Source: Anoplolepis gracilipes (Eukaryota > Arthropoda > Insecta > Hymenoptera > Formicidae). Taken from it: 64,000 bases of DNA. Where the stretch lies: the NCBI RefSeq assembly GCF_047496725.1, contig NC_132971.1:15184001-15248000 (forward strand), given 5' to 3'. A program made the position numbers and the translations under genes. The notes under the pieces are model-generated. The model was not told the DNA's origin. It ran no database searches and was given only the letters and a program-made list of their open reading frames with translations. Shown in pieces: positions 37,294 through 50,900 of the stretch. Position 1 is the first letter of the stretch, and the number at the start of each line of letters is the position of its first letter.

Positions 37294-40203
37294 ATGACAT
37301 CCATCAGCGAAATCGATGCGGTACCTAAATCGAAAAAACCATCGGGTAAGTAGCTATTCCAACAATCATCAAAGATGATTAAGGATTAAAAAAAAATTTT
37401 GATTTAATAATTATCGATTAAGCTTTTGCACAAGTTTCGTACATTTTTTTAATCATATACGCTGATATTTTATTTAATAATTGATCTTAATGATATTATA
37501 TTGATAAATTTCAGTATAATTTTATATATTCATATAATTGTTAACTTGTATTACAAATTATACTGTTTAAGGTTTTAATTATTTTCTATAAAATATGCAT
37601 ATATTATACGCACACATAACATACATATATGTACATATGAATGAATTTTATTACATACAGATAGTGCATTCAAACAACAACGATTACCAGCCTGGCAACC
37701 AATACTTACGGCTGGCACAGTCCTACCGACATTTTTTGTAATAGGAGTCGCATTTATTCCAGTTGGTATAGGATTACTTTATTTTTCTGACGAAGTCAAG
37801 GAGCAGACTATAGATTACACTAATTGTAATGCCACTAACATCACTGGAAGCGATGGACTGCCTATGAAATGTGCAGATGTAATTACAGCAGATCCGAACA
37901 GTAACTGTGTGTGCGAAATAAATTTTACACTACCTGTAGACTTTGTCGGCAAAGTTTACATGTATTATGGCCTGACAAACTTCTATCAGAATCATCGTAG
38001 ATATGTAAAATCTCGAGATGATAATCAATTGTTGGGAAAATTGAGCGATCTTGTCTCGAGTGACTGTGAACCGTTTGCCTATGAAGAAGTGAACGACACT
38101 AAAATTCCTATTGCCCCATGTGGAGCCATCGCAAATTCACTGTTTAGTGATGATCTTACTCTATATTCTATAAAGCACAATAAATCTGTACCATTATTAA
38201 AAACAGATATAGCTTGGCCATCAGATAAAAATATCAAATTTAGAAATCCTGATGGGGATTTGAAAGAAGCATTTAAGAACTTTGCAAAGCCTAAGAACTG
38301 GACTAAACATATTTATGAATTGGATCCAGAAGATAAAAATAATAATGGATTCCAAAATGAGGATTTAATTGTATGGATGAGAACTGCTGCATTACCCACT
38401 TTCAGAAAACTCTACCGTAGAGTTGATCATGCTAAAGATGGATTCATTGGTGGTCTACTTGCAGGAAATTACATTCTTAAAGTCAAGTATTGTAAGTATA
38501 ATTTAAGTAGATTTAAATGTGATCAATAATTATAAATTGAAGAGTTGATATATGCTTTTTTTATTCTTTCTTTTTTCTTGATATTAATTTGAAGGAATTA
38601 GATAATATATATTTAAACAAATCTTTTTCAGCATTTTCAGTGTCCGCCTTCCATGGGAAGAAAAAGATGATTTTAAGCACAACTTCACTTTTGGGAGGAA
38701 AGAATCCTTTCCTTGGGATTGCTTACATTGTTGTCGGAAGTTTATGCTTATTGCTGGGCATAGCACTGCTAATTATACATATCAAATGTTCCAAGAGGTA
38801 ACAATTATATTTATATACTATATAATGTCTTTCACTTTTGCCCACTTACATAAACATTAAATAAATAAAAATATTCTCTTTAATAACATCTCACAAAGGT
38901 GAAGGATCTGATTATTCAAACATAAGTGATATAAAAGCAAAATATGTGTTAACATCGTCAATGTTTACAATTGTACTTTGTGTAACTGTGAAAATGTGTA
39001 AACGTATATCAATCTTAAGCAATATATTATCTTGTAATTTAATATTCATTTTTGTAATTTTGACATTACTATTAACATGACTATTGACATTATTGTTGAG
39101 ATTAAATAATTTTTTAAGATTGAAAGAGATATTTCGATACTTTTAAGAGATATATCTGATATTTTTTTTACAACATATGAAAGATTATAATATAATATCA
39201 TATATGTTATACAGCAAACTAATGTAAAGACGACTACAAGAAAGTATACTTAGGGCACCATGTATGTTCTTGTAAGTGTTTGTGATATTGTGTTATGTCT
39301 ATCTTCTGTAATTGATATGTAAAATGTTACCTTGTGATGAAATATGACCAATCGAGTGATATTTTGTTATTATAATTTATTATTTTAATACTGAGAATAT
39401 GTAGTAAAAAAATATGCATTTTAATAATAATCATAACAAATAAGAAACACTAGTAAATTAGCTCGGCTAGTCATATTTATGTGTATTTATGTGCATTGTG
39501 TGCTTGACCAAGATGTGTATGTATTTGTTATGCATTCATTAGAAGAATGAGACATTTATATTTCAAATGTTATGTGTAATTTTTTAATAGATCGACTTTA
39601 ACACACAACGATCTTGATTTTATCATTTTATTAATTATATAATTATAATTGATTACTAAAAGGATTTACAATCTATATATATAATTGTCTGAAAATAAAG
39701 ATATATGTGTATTTATAGAAGCTATTTTTTTAGAAAATATATGTGAAGTTAATAGGCGTAAAGTAAAATAAATTGTTCATTGAAATGTGATTTTGTAATG
39801 CTTGTTTTGTTTTTGCTTCTACATATTTATTAAGGATATAAGTTATATTTTATATATTAAGAGTATATATAGATTAAGGAATAAGAAAATGCTTGTCTGT
39901 GTGACACAAAACTATGATATAAATTATTTTCGTTAAAAAATAGATAAATATAGTAAAAAGCATGTAGCATGTCTGGAAAAAAATGTTTACTTAAATTTTT
40001 ATTATATATAGTCCTCTAACTTACATGTATTGTTTCATTTGACAACATTTTAATTTCGTCTGTGCTTTAATCATTATTGATTTGATTTTATTATCAAGAA
40101 CAATAGCGCAAAAGTTTTTATTTGCATTTATCATATACATATATTTTTGTTTTTTAGTACCACCGACATGATCAATGTGACTCCAACTACGGAATACCAT
40201 TAG
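37294..40203 (+). CDS. TMEM30A: Cell cycle control protein 50A (phospholipid flippase beta subunit)
   Basis: Exons 37294-37345, 37661-38491, 38632-38797 and 40158-40203 join in frame to 364 residues (human about 361). The N-terminal AFKQQRLPAWQPILTAG is the CDC50 signature and leads into the first membrane span (about residues 34-58). A large lumenal or extracellular domain follows, with Asn-glycosylation sites and conserved cysteines and the motif APCGAIANSLF, then NPFLGIAYIVVGSLCLLLG as the second span. CDC50 proteins are obligate partners of P4-ATPase flippases, needed for their ER exit and activity. If the donor at 38798 is not used, the frame ends at once (TAA at 38799-38801), giving a tail 15 residues shorter that ends CSKR. 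The long intron also contains AATAAA sites, so both forms are plausible. The start ATG is the first in the exon and matches family length. Confidence 0.95.
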
Positions 40204-41104
40204 AAATGATTCCTCTACTTACGAAATGAGCATCACCTTATCAATAATATGGATAACAATTATTGGCTACCATATATTGTCTTAAAAAGGGTGATTCTTT
40301 TCAATTCAATATTTATTTTCGTTTAATCATAACATTTTATCATAAACGAAAATACAGATAAGTACGGTAAAGCAATCAACAAATCAAAAATTACTTAAAT
40401 TAATTATTTAAAAGATAATTATCTTTTAAAACTTTTTAACTGAGTTTTAGTATTATTATATAATGTTATAGAACATAATAATGAGAATATTTGTAACTGC
40501 ATTATATAATCTTGGAATTATAAATGCAAGTCACACAAATATAACAACCAGTTAAAGATATTTAAAATTTAATTGACAATCAATTGTCCATATTGTTAAT
40601 ATTTAATTGAGTTATGAATCCTATTTTAAGACACTGCAAAGTTAACAGAAGTAAATGACTGTACAATACTAAACCAAAATATTTATATTAAAATATTCCA
40701 TTTGCGTGATAGTAAATTGTTTGTAAGATATTCTTTTACATTAAAAAATGCACTCTGATGCATTTACTTGATGCACATTTATTCTACATTAAATCTTTAC
40801 TCTTAAATTTTAAAAATATAATGATATAGTAATTGAATATATGAAATATTTTTTGTGTAAATAGTTTTATGCAGTACAACAGCTATAAAATTGGTTTCTC
40901 TTTTCCGGCAGAATATTATTTATTTAACTTTGATGCACATATATGCAAGAATAACTTTAATATATATAATCTAATCAGAAAAATAAATATTCTTAAAAAT
41001 ACAAGAAAGCATTAAACTGTTGTATTACATGAACAAGATCATTAATATACTGTTATTTGAAAATTAATATTTATTATTTTTGTAGTTTTTAATGTTTTGA
41101 AAAT

Positions 41105-41139
<35 letters not shown>

Positions 41140-42100
41140 CATATATATATAGGAAAAATAGAATATATTGCATTTCCAGAAATTACTTGTGTTACTGTAA
41201 AAAATGTTATGTACATATTTTCAATAATACATAATTATATATCTTTATTCTTCATAAAAACTTGTTATTACCATTATTAATAAAAATAACTACTATTTAA
41301 ATTTAATATTAATCAGACGATAAACTTAACTATAACATTTTGATATCATGTATATGCATAGTTTAAAGTATTCAAATATTAATGCATTTTTAAATTGAGT
41401 AAAAGTATTTAAATACTTCCATGTCCTAACTATATGCATCTCTATATAAAATGTTCAAGTTGGACTTCTCTAGAGTGCATTGCTCTCAGGATTACATTTT
41501 GGTTTACTGTGCCTTAATTAAAAACTATGCTATGACCATGTATTATATATGTAACCACATATACTATATAAATTATGCGTGCAACATTAATTAAAGAGAT
41601 TTAGAAGGTATAACTCTGCGATTACTTTGTATTAGCATGAAAATAAATTATTAAATTGCAGTATAAATAGAATATTTGTAAAATCAATCTAGTCGACTAT
41701 GAATGTAAATAAGTAATAAATAAAAAGAAATTATTAAAATGAACGATTTCTTCATTTTTAAATAGAAAAAAGAAAAATATTTATTAAAATTTACATTTAT
41801 ATTACTTCCTCAATAAAAATGATGATTAATTATATAATTAACAAGTTTAATCATAATTAACAAGTTTTAATTGATAATAAAAATTATGAAATCTCCGAAA
41901 TGCGCGCGTTTTTCAAAAATTTCGCTATAATTGTAAGAAAAAAGTTTTATTTAAAATGCTAATTGAAAGGTTATATATATATATATTCGTGACGAAACGA
42001 GATTATTACAGTTAAAAGATAACAATCTTTCAGACGTATATATCTCTTATAATCGCATTTTCAATGATTATAATATAGAACATAGAGAATATCGCTTATG
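40204..42100. other. TMEM30A 3' untranslated region and AT-rich intergenic DNA
   Basis: No open frame of interest. A (CA)n/(TA)n microsatellite lies at about 41104-41151. The end of the transcript is not precisely placed because several AATAAA-like sites occur. Confidence 0.4.
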
Positions 42101-43110
42101 AACGCGACTCAACGCTCGTGCGCGGCGAGCGGAGCGGAAATATTATTTTCGAGCGCCATCTTGCCCCATCTTGCAACCATAGTAATTCGTCAGTGCCTGT
42201 GAATGGACTTGTCATAAGTGTCTTATATTATTTCGTCTCTCCCCGATCGGTCGGAAAGTTCCGCATCTCAAAATTTCCGAGTGGTACTCACACACGCACG
42301 CAAGGTGAGTAAAAAAAAAATATCGTCGTCTTTGTCGCCGTCCTCTTCATCTATCGTCATCGTCGTCGCTCGACCGAGTCGTGACTCGGACGCGAGACGG
42401 ACGCAACGGGATCGTCGACACGCGAGGACTCTCACGCGCGTGACGTTTTCTATAACGCGACCGTTATTTACTTCTTCGCGGGGAGTCTCCTAAAACCAAA
42501 GGAAAGAAAAAACAGCTCGGCGAGCTGTTGCTGCAGAGATTTTAACACACTCGTTATACGACCGCGCCCGTCTCCCCCGCGAGTCACGGCTTCGGAATCG
42601 GAGCAGAGAAGATATATACGTGTGCGATACTTGTGACGAAATTGACGTAGCGTGTATCATGTATATCTACTTGTGTGTCTAATTCGCGGCGAAGATCCCT
42701 CCAAGGATCGATGATAGGTGTGTATGTACGTACGTAAAACGTATACCATGCTCCACTCAGTTCCTACCTCTCTCTTTCTCTCTCTCTCTCTCTCTCTTTC
42801 GGGTAAGTCACGGCTGGCCGAGTGAATGAGCGTGCGCCGCGACGCGAGCTTGCTCTTTAAACAACGGGGAATGCATTCGTCCGTTTCTCGCCAGCGTGTT
42901 ACTCTCCCCCGCTGACGTTCACCTCGCCTCGACTACGTATGCGAGTCAAAATCCGACACAACTGACGTGGAGAACGTTCAACCCGCGATTTCGTTTTGAT
43001 CTCGTCGAGAATCCACGGTGAAAAGAATTCTCGACACGACTCGCGAAAATCGACCTCTAAATATATTTAGTAGTAATTGTACAATAGCAATAATTTCCTG
43101 CTCTCGTGAG
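42100..43110 (+). promoter_or_regulatory. CpG-rich promoter region with alternative untranslated first exons, probably of epsin
   Basis: A 1-kb GC-rich island precedes the epsin coding exons. It contains at least two plus-strand donors: GTGAGT at 42305 (after CACGCACGCAAG) and GTAAGT at 42803 (after a CT-rich tract). Neither is preceded by a convincing coding frame, so they look like alternative 5' leader exons. A CT microsatellite occupies about 42770-42799. No other plus-strand gene lies between here and epsin, which makes epsin the likely target. Confidence 0.5.
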
Positions 43111-46100
43111 TGTATATGTGTGTGTATATATATATATTTATATACACGTGCGTGTGTGGGTATTATAATATATATATGTATATTTCCTGCCATTCCATCG
43201 TTGTTTCTACTCTGCGTACCAAAGTTTCATATGGTGCTGAATACCGTTTACTTACATTTGTTTTTAAATTGTGTACGAATTGAATTAAAGTTTTTTATCT
43301 GACTGTAAATTTTAATAACGAACAAGTACTATAAAGATTCATTTTTTTAACATATTTGAAAAAAAAATATAATCCTTTTATTTGTAACATTTTTGAAGCA
43401 TTAATTGTAACTGTACAGCTGTCACTATATTAATACGCGAGCTATTACATGTTAAATAAAAAATTAGCTAGATGACACAAAAGGGCACAGAGGACAATGA
43501 TCAATACTTTCATGGTCATGTATAATGCTGTTAACATGATAAAAGGAAACCTTATAAAGGATTCCAAAGTTTATTATATAGTTTAATGTAGCATATCTAC
43601 TTTTTTTTTAGTTTGCAATTTTTATGCTCCATTTTTCTTAAATAGTTCTAAGTAGTGATATTTGCATAGTCATGCTCAGCTCATTGTCAGGAGGAAAACA
43701 TTATTGTTTTGAAGGCCAGCATACATATCTTGTCGTTACAAATTTCAAGCGCCTATATTTAAATAATATCTTACTTGATTTATTGATATATACACGATAA
43801 ATATTGTTAATAATTTTTTATTATCATGTTAAAGAAGCAGATAATAGCATTAAATTCATTCTCAAACATCTTGAAAATTATAATAAAATCTCAAACTACT
43901 GCTAGATCCTTAGATATCATGAAATTTCTTTATTAACTTTTCATATATTTTAATAATTGATATAAATATATTATTAACTGATATTAATAATTACATATAA
44001 CTGATAATGTATTGCTCAAATGAAGAATAAAATACTACTTATATATATATGCCAAGATTGCTACGATAAGATAAGCAACAAACACAATAATACAACCATA
44101 TTATAGATAATAAAGATTTCTTTTTTTTTTCAGAAGAGCAGTACAATTTGTTAAAGGAAGGTGTACATCTTTATCTTCATCAATGTAAGTAATTTTTTTC
44201 GTAGAACTGTTTGCATGTATTATATCATCTGCAAGTAGGACTCGACAGCATAGGTTTTATTTTTCTTGGGTAGGTTAAAAATTGTTTAAAAGGCTAAATT
44301 CGAGTTTAATGCTTCCCAATTTAATGCTTGTCAAAAACGTTATTTTGAAAAAACAGCGATATAACAAGCATGAAATATAATGATTTTAGATTTTCAAATT
44401 GAATATAATGTCATAGTTTTTTTTCTATATACATGTAGTCGATCTTATTTATTATACTTAGCATATTGATATTTATTTAACTTTAAATATATAAAAAAGT
44501 ATATAAAGTATATAAAAAAGTAATAGATATAATAAAAAACATAACTGTATTCGTCTTTAGAAAAATTGAAGGCACAAAAAGTTATTGCTTTCTAATAATA
44601 CTATGTCACTAAATTATTATAAAAATACTTTTTTATAGAATATTTTTAATCTTGTAAAATAAATACATTTCATAGATGGTGACATTTTGTAAAGGCCATA
44701 AGAGCCAATGTATATGTTGTAAATCCATATTTAGCTATGTATATGTATGTATGTGAGAGTGTAATTATACATTTATTTTTTCTTATTGTTAGTAAAAAAA
44801 TGTGCAAACTATATTATTAAAACAAGGTGTTATTTATATATATATATATATAAATTAATATTATCAGAGAGAAACGTGAAAAGAAACAATCTTTAGACAA
44901 TATATGAGTTGTGCCTATTTATTTTAGAAACAGAATACTTTCTTCTTTCTTTAATAGCTGTTATAATTGCTATAATTATAACCACTTCTCTCATGCTAGT
45001 GATTTACAAATATGTCAAATATAAGGTCTCCGTAAAGATTAGGACTAAATTTATAATATGTTAATGGGGTTAACTAGGTGAAAAAAAGTTTATATAAACT
45101 GTCTGTGAAAATGCTTTATTAAAGAGTTAAGCATTCAAAAATAAGCGAGTAAAATTGTTCTTATAACTTCTTAAACAGAATCGCTGACATATCATGCATA
45201 TTGCATAATTCAGAAAAATCATAATTATTCATTGTAATTGTAAAAATTATTATAACTCAAACAGAATTGTAATACTGAACAAATTAAACTCTAACAAAGA
45301 TGAGAAATCTAGAAATTGTATAGATCAAGACATATAAACAATAAATGAAAATTATTCCTTCAGCGATTAACTAATATAGTTTAAGATTCTAATAAAATTA
45401 TAACAACTTTGCTCATTTATCTCTGAAAGCCCATAAACTCTTTAATAAGTCATTTTTTATAACATAGAGATTTATATGAATTTTTTTTACTTAATCAACT
45501 CGCATTGTATTGTCCCAGCCTTTACGAACATCTTGTATATACAATGTGTTCAGTTTTAATTTTCTCAGGCAAATATTTCAAAAAATATGAAAAATACATT
45601 TCAGATAAATGTTGTCTGGCTCAAACGGGGACATAAAATAGTATATACCAAATAGTACCATTAAATAAATAGTATATACGATTGATTTGACATTGGATAA
45701 TTTAAAGGTCACGTTTAAAGATCATCTTCAATTTCTTAATCCTCATTTTTCATCGTACATTTTTATAGTTTACTTTGAGAGTTTTTCAAAATACTATAAC
45801 AAAAAAAAATTTTTACACTAAATAGTTTTCGAATTATAAGGCTTGAAAGCACCATCTTATGCCCCTTATCTCTTCGAGTTAAATAACTTTTATCTGAAAT
45901 ATTTTCCAGTGAATCTTATACTGGAATACTTTAGGAATTGTTAGTCAAATAGAAAAAGAAGCGCAGAGTTAGAGGGACAATAAGTACTATGTGTATATTT
46001 TTTTACTGTTATACTACTCGTTGTAGAGAAGATCATTTTTCACTGTTGACCAATCAGAAATTATTGGACAGAGAAAGAAATGATATTTATCTTCTAAAAT

Positions 46101-47996
46101 GTGGCTCATTTTCTTAATATGGTACTAGCCATTTCAATATAAGATAGAGTTCGCTGCGTTTTTCCGTATCTTCTATATTTTTCGAGATATTTGCCTAGGA
46201 AAATTAAAACTAACACTCTATGTACGTTACTATTATTATTTTTTTTTTTTACGCACATTTATAATTTTAGAATGTTTATTACGAATTTATTGGTTCTCAC
46301 CATTATAAAATTTCATGTAATATTCATTTGCATAATACTAGTATTTAACAAATTAAATGTGTCATTATCATCCATATGCAAAATAATGTTATGCATTAAA
46401 ATATGGTAAATGTACATCAAATCTCCAATACTTATTTACCGTGTCATTTGATAGTCTAGGCTTTTGTTGTGATTCAGAGTATTTGGAAGTTTTCTATATT
46501 TCTGGGCAAGCCTTCATCAACAACACCAGCGATATTTCATTAGTCAAGAATGGCAATGCAGAAGGTAAATTTAGTGTCCACAATTGATGAATTAACTGCA
46601 CTTAACAATGTGAAAAACTCGATGTTAATACATATTATTAGAGAAGAGTTCTGTGTTTCAGTAAATATCTGTCAACCTCTGTGAAAATAATTTATTATTT
46701 TTTATCAGAAAAATTATTGTTATGTGTTATGTGATCTACAAGTTATTTTAATTTATCAATCTTTTTGTTTTATGTATATGGCGCACCTATATCGATTTAC
46801 AGCATTTACCAGCAGAATAATATCATAATGATGGTAGATAGTGAAACTGATAATGACAAATATACATTATGCAAGTCAGTATTGCATTAAGTATTGTTAT
46901 ACAACTATTTGGGCTCTATTTTGATTTTATATTTTACCACTATACTCTATATAACTCTGTGTGATATTTATAAAATGATACTTATATGAAAGAGCTAGAT
47001 GACGACAATTAAATTATATATAGGCACATCTCAGAAAACTGTTTTACGAATAATATAGAAATAATATAGATTCCAAGAAATAATATAGATGGATTTTCTT
47101 TGATCTCAAAACGTTCTGAACTTTTTTTTATACTTTTATACTTAGTACGTAAGCATACATTTTTAAATATATATTATTGGAAAATTTATGAAGCGAATTG
47201 TATGTTGAAAAGTGCGGATAAAATAAAAATATGATTTATAATTGAAAATGCTTTATATGTATGATATATACTTTTTTCTTTATTTATTTAATGGAATCAT
47301 TTTATTCAAGTATTCCCCCCTTTTATTAGAAAAGTTAACATATATGATAACTATTTAATCATGACTCATATTTAGATTATAGCGTGATATTTAACGAATA
47401 TACAATTGTATAAAGTAATGATTACACAAACATAGCGTAAAAGTATACATTTATTAATTAATCTTTTAGTTAATAGATTTTCGAAAAATGTATATCATAT
47501 ATGATAATAATCTTTCTGCAAATTACATATATTCTTCTTAATTTTTTTGTTTTGTAACAAGTAATTTAATTTGCATGCTTGGTTTTAAGCTTCAAATACT
47601 TTCTGCTATTAATTAATTTGTATGTCCAAGTATATCTTACTGAAAAATTATATTTTAATATTATTAGTTTTATAGTGTATGAAATAACGCATACTTAGTT
47701 GCATGGCTTTCATACAAGCAAAATACCCATATTTATTATCAGATGTTATTTATATCATAATTGATTCGTTCTGTTATTGTTATATAGAAATTATATTTAT
47801 ATTATTTAAAATTAATTAACATAGATCCAGGGAAGGACCTTTATATTATACATAAATTCCATAAAAACTTTACTTATGGCAAATATCTTATATATGAAGT
47901 CATACTGGTTGCATTTGAATATGATAATAAATATGGGTTTCTGGAAGAAAGATACATAATACTACAATTGAGTAACATGTAGCGATAATATTTTAG
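42811..47996. other. Probable first intron of epsin, with two exon-like segments
   Basis: AT-rich sequence. Two segments have both an acceptor and a donor: 44134-44184 (51 bases; poly-T tract and CAG before it, GTAAGT after it) and 46478-46564 (87 bases; GATTCAG before it, GTAAAT after it). Both could be 5' leader exons of epsin. The second ends ATG GCA ATG CAG AAG in phase 0 and would join in frame to the exon at 47997, extending the N-terminus. Nothing else is recognisable. Confidence 0.35.
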
Positions 47997-50900
47997 ATGA
48001 GAAGACAAGGTCAAGACGTCATGCAGGTAAATCTAGCAGGTATTAGGCGAGATATTATGAATCTTGCCCATAATTACAGCAATGCTCAGGTAATTAATGT
48101 TCTGTTTATATTTTTTTACACGATCAAATTCTTGATTAAAATATGTAAAAATAATAACAAAATTTTTCAAAGTAACTATTATCTAAAATTCAGGAAAAAA
48201 ATGATTTAAATCTGAATATATGAGAATTATCGGTATCACACAAAATTTGATAATCATTATTTTCTTCTACAGAAAGCTGTACGAAAAGCTACTAGCAATG
48301 ATCCTTGGGGTCCAAGTAGTACACTTATGGCAGAAATTGCCGATTTAACATACAATGTTGTAGCATTTACGGAAATTATGCAAATGCTATGGAAAAGATT
48401 AAATGATCATGGGAAAAACTGGCGACACGTATACAAAGCCCTAGTTCTCTTAGAATATCTTATTAAGACGGGAAGTGAAAAGGTAGCGCAGCAGTGCAAA
48501 GAGAATATTTTTGCCATCCAAACCTTAAAAGGTAACAAATGCTGAAATCTTATTTTATAATATATGAAATTATATTATTATTTCTCGTTATATATATATT
48601 TTGTTTGTGTTTAAATCTACTAATTTTCTGATTGTGTAAGAATCTATTAATTTTTAATCTATTTTTAGTGTGTGTACCGAATATCTGTTTTAACATATTA
48701 AAGGATTATAAATTTAACACATTATTGAAGCATTAAAATTTTCTAAATTAATAGATTAAAACATAAATAAAACAATTTAGAATAATAATATTGCTTCAGA
48801 GGTGTATTTTTTAACACAATCCAATTGCTCTTATATAGATTTTCAATATATGGATGGACATAAAGATCAAGGAATTAACGTGAGGGAAAAAGCAAAACAA
48901 TTAGTGGCCTTATTAAAAGATGACGAAAGATTGAGAAATGAACGAGCTAGAGCTTTGAAAGCAAAAGAGAGGTTTGCACAATCAGTTAGTGGCTTTGGAA
49001 GTGATGGTTTAGACACTATGTCACCTGTCAGCAATGATGTAAGAAATATATTCTCCATGAGAGTTGTAATCGACTATTAACTATCTAAAATTTTAATCTA
49101 TAATTTATGCATTATTTTATTGCAGTTTCAAGATTGGGAGCCTTGTCACTTATCCGAACTATCCACTAGACGTACGAGTACATTTTTTCGTAGACTCCAT
49201 AAATATTAATACTTTTATTATATCTTCTAAATTAAGATTATATATTACGACGAAAATTCTTACGTATCTGATCTAATTTTTCTTATCATATCTTACATAT
49301 CTTGATATATGCTCACATACCTTTTTATACATGATAAAAATACTATTTATTTTATACAAAAATTAATATAATAAATTTAACTTTCAGCGGAACTAGAAGC
49401 TGCAAGACCACAAACGGTAGGCGAAGAAGAGTTACAACTGCAGTTGGCCTTGGCTATGTCTAGAGAGGAAGCGGAGCAAGAGGAGCAAAGAAGACGCAGC
49501 GATGATGTTAGATTGCAGTTAGCTCTCAGTCAGAGTCAGCAAGATTTTAAGTGAGTAATCACATAAATCAAAATTTCAAGAGCAATCTAATAATTTGAGT
49601 AAATGGTAAGGAATGGTCGATTTTGCATTTATGTATCAATGTCGTTTGTATAAATTTCAGAACTCCACAATCTGAAAAGCAGAGTCATATGCTTGATTTA
49701 CTCGATGTAAATCTAGGAGAAGCGAGCGGCTCTTCAGTACAAACTGATCCCTGGGGTATTCCGGTAACACCACCTAGACCACAGGTACTTATTAATTATC
49801 CCAGCCAATCTTAAAATTAAACGATCGTACTTTGCATGATAACACGAGCTCGTCTTTGCATGATGCACCACAGTCTTTGGATTTATCTGAGTTTTATGAG
49901 CATAAGGTATGTCCTTGATGAATGTTAGAGGACATTAGCGCATTTAAAGCAGCGTATAGATAAAGTGTACAGAATATCTTTGTAGAATAATTGAATAATA
50001 TTCTTGTGTTATATAGCCGCAGAACGACCCGTGGAGTGTTCCAACAACGAGTACTACGTCACCTGCGATGGATCCGTGGACGCCCGTTCCTCCACAACGA
50101 CCAAGTGAGTTTCATTATCTTAGCGAGAAGGGATTAGAGATTCCAGACATAATAATACATGATTAAACTTTTACTTAATTCCCATATTTATATTCTTTTT
50201 GCATGTTCTTACATCTTTAATGATTTCGGATAATGATCTCAGGATCTTCAGGTTAGGCATAAATTAAGTTAGAATTAAGTTACAATTTTTCCTTTTACTG
50301 TTTTCTATGATTTAGTAAAGTTATATTTGAGTTTCTTTATTGAAAATGAAATATTTTCTCTTTTTCATTTTCGGTACCGATATCTGATAAATAAATTTTT
50401 GAAAAATATAATTGATTATCAAATTATTAATAAAATTATCATATTAACATTTTTAATTACAGCAGCCGCTATCGATCCATGGCGTGCACCTGCTCCGTCT
50501 CCTGCTACAGTCGTGTCTCCTCCTCGTATAAACGATCCTTGGTCACCAGTATTCGCTGCTACTACTGAAGCGGAAACAAGCAAAGCGCAGGTAATAAATT
50601 TATTCTTTGAATTTCACGAGTTTTGCGAACAGATCTGTAAAATTCTTTTATCACAGGCTGCTCAAGATGGTACAACATCCTCATCGCCATCTTTTAATAA
50701 TTCAACCTTGACACAAAATATTGGCTTTGCCGCGCAATCGCCTCAGAATATAGGATTCAATTTGCCGACGGTGTCTTCGGCCACTACTTTTAGCGTTACT
50801 ACCAACGGTTTTAACGGCACAGGACCAGGCTTTAACAATTTTACCAATCAAAACAATGGTAATGCCGCCGCGACGAGTCCGCTTAGCGATTTAGACGAAT

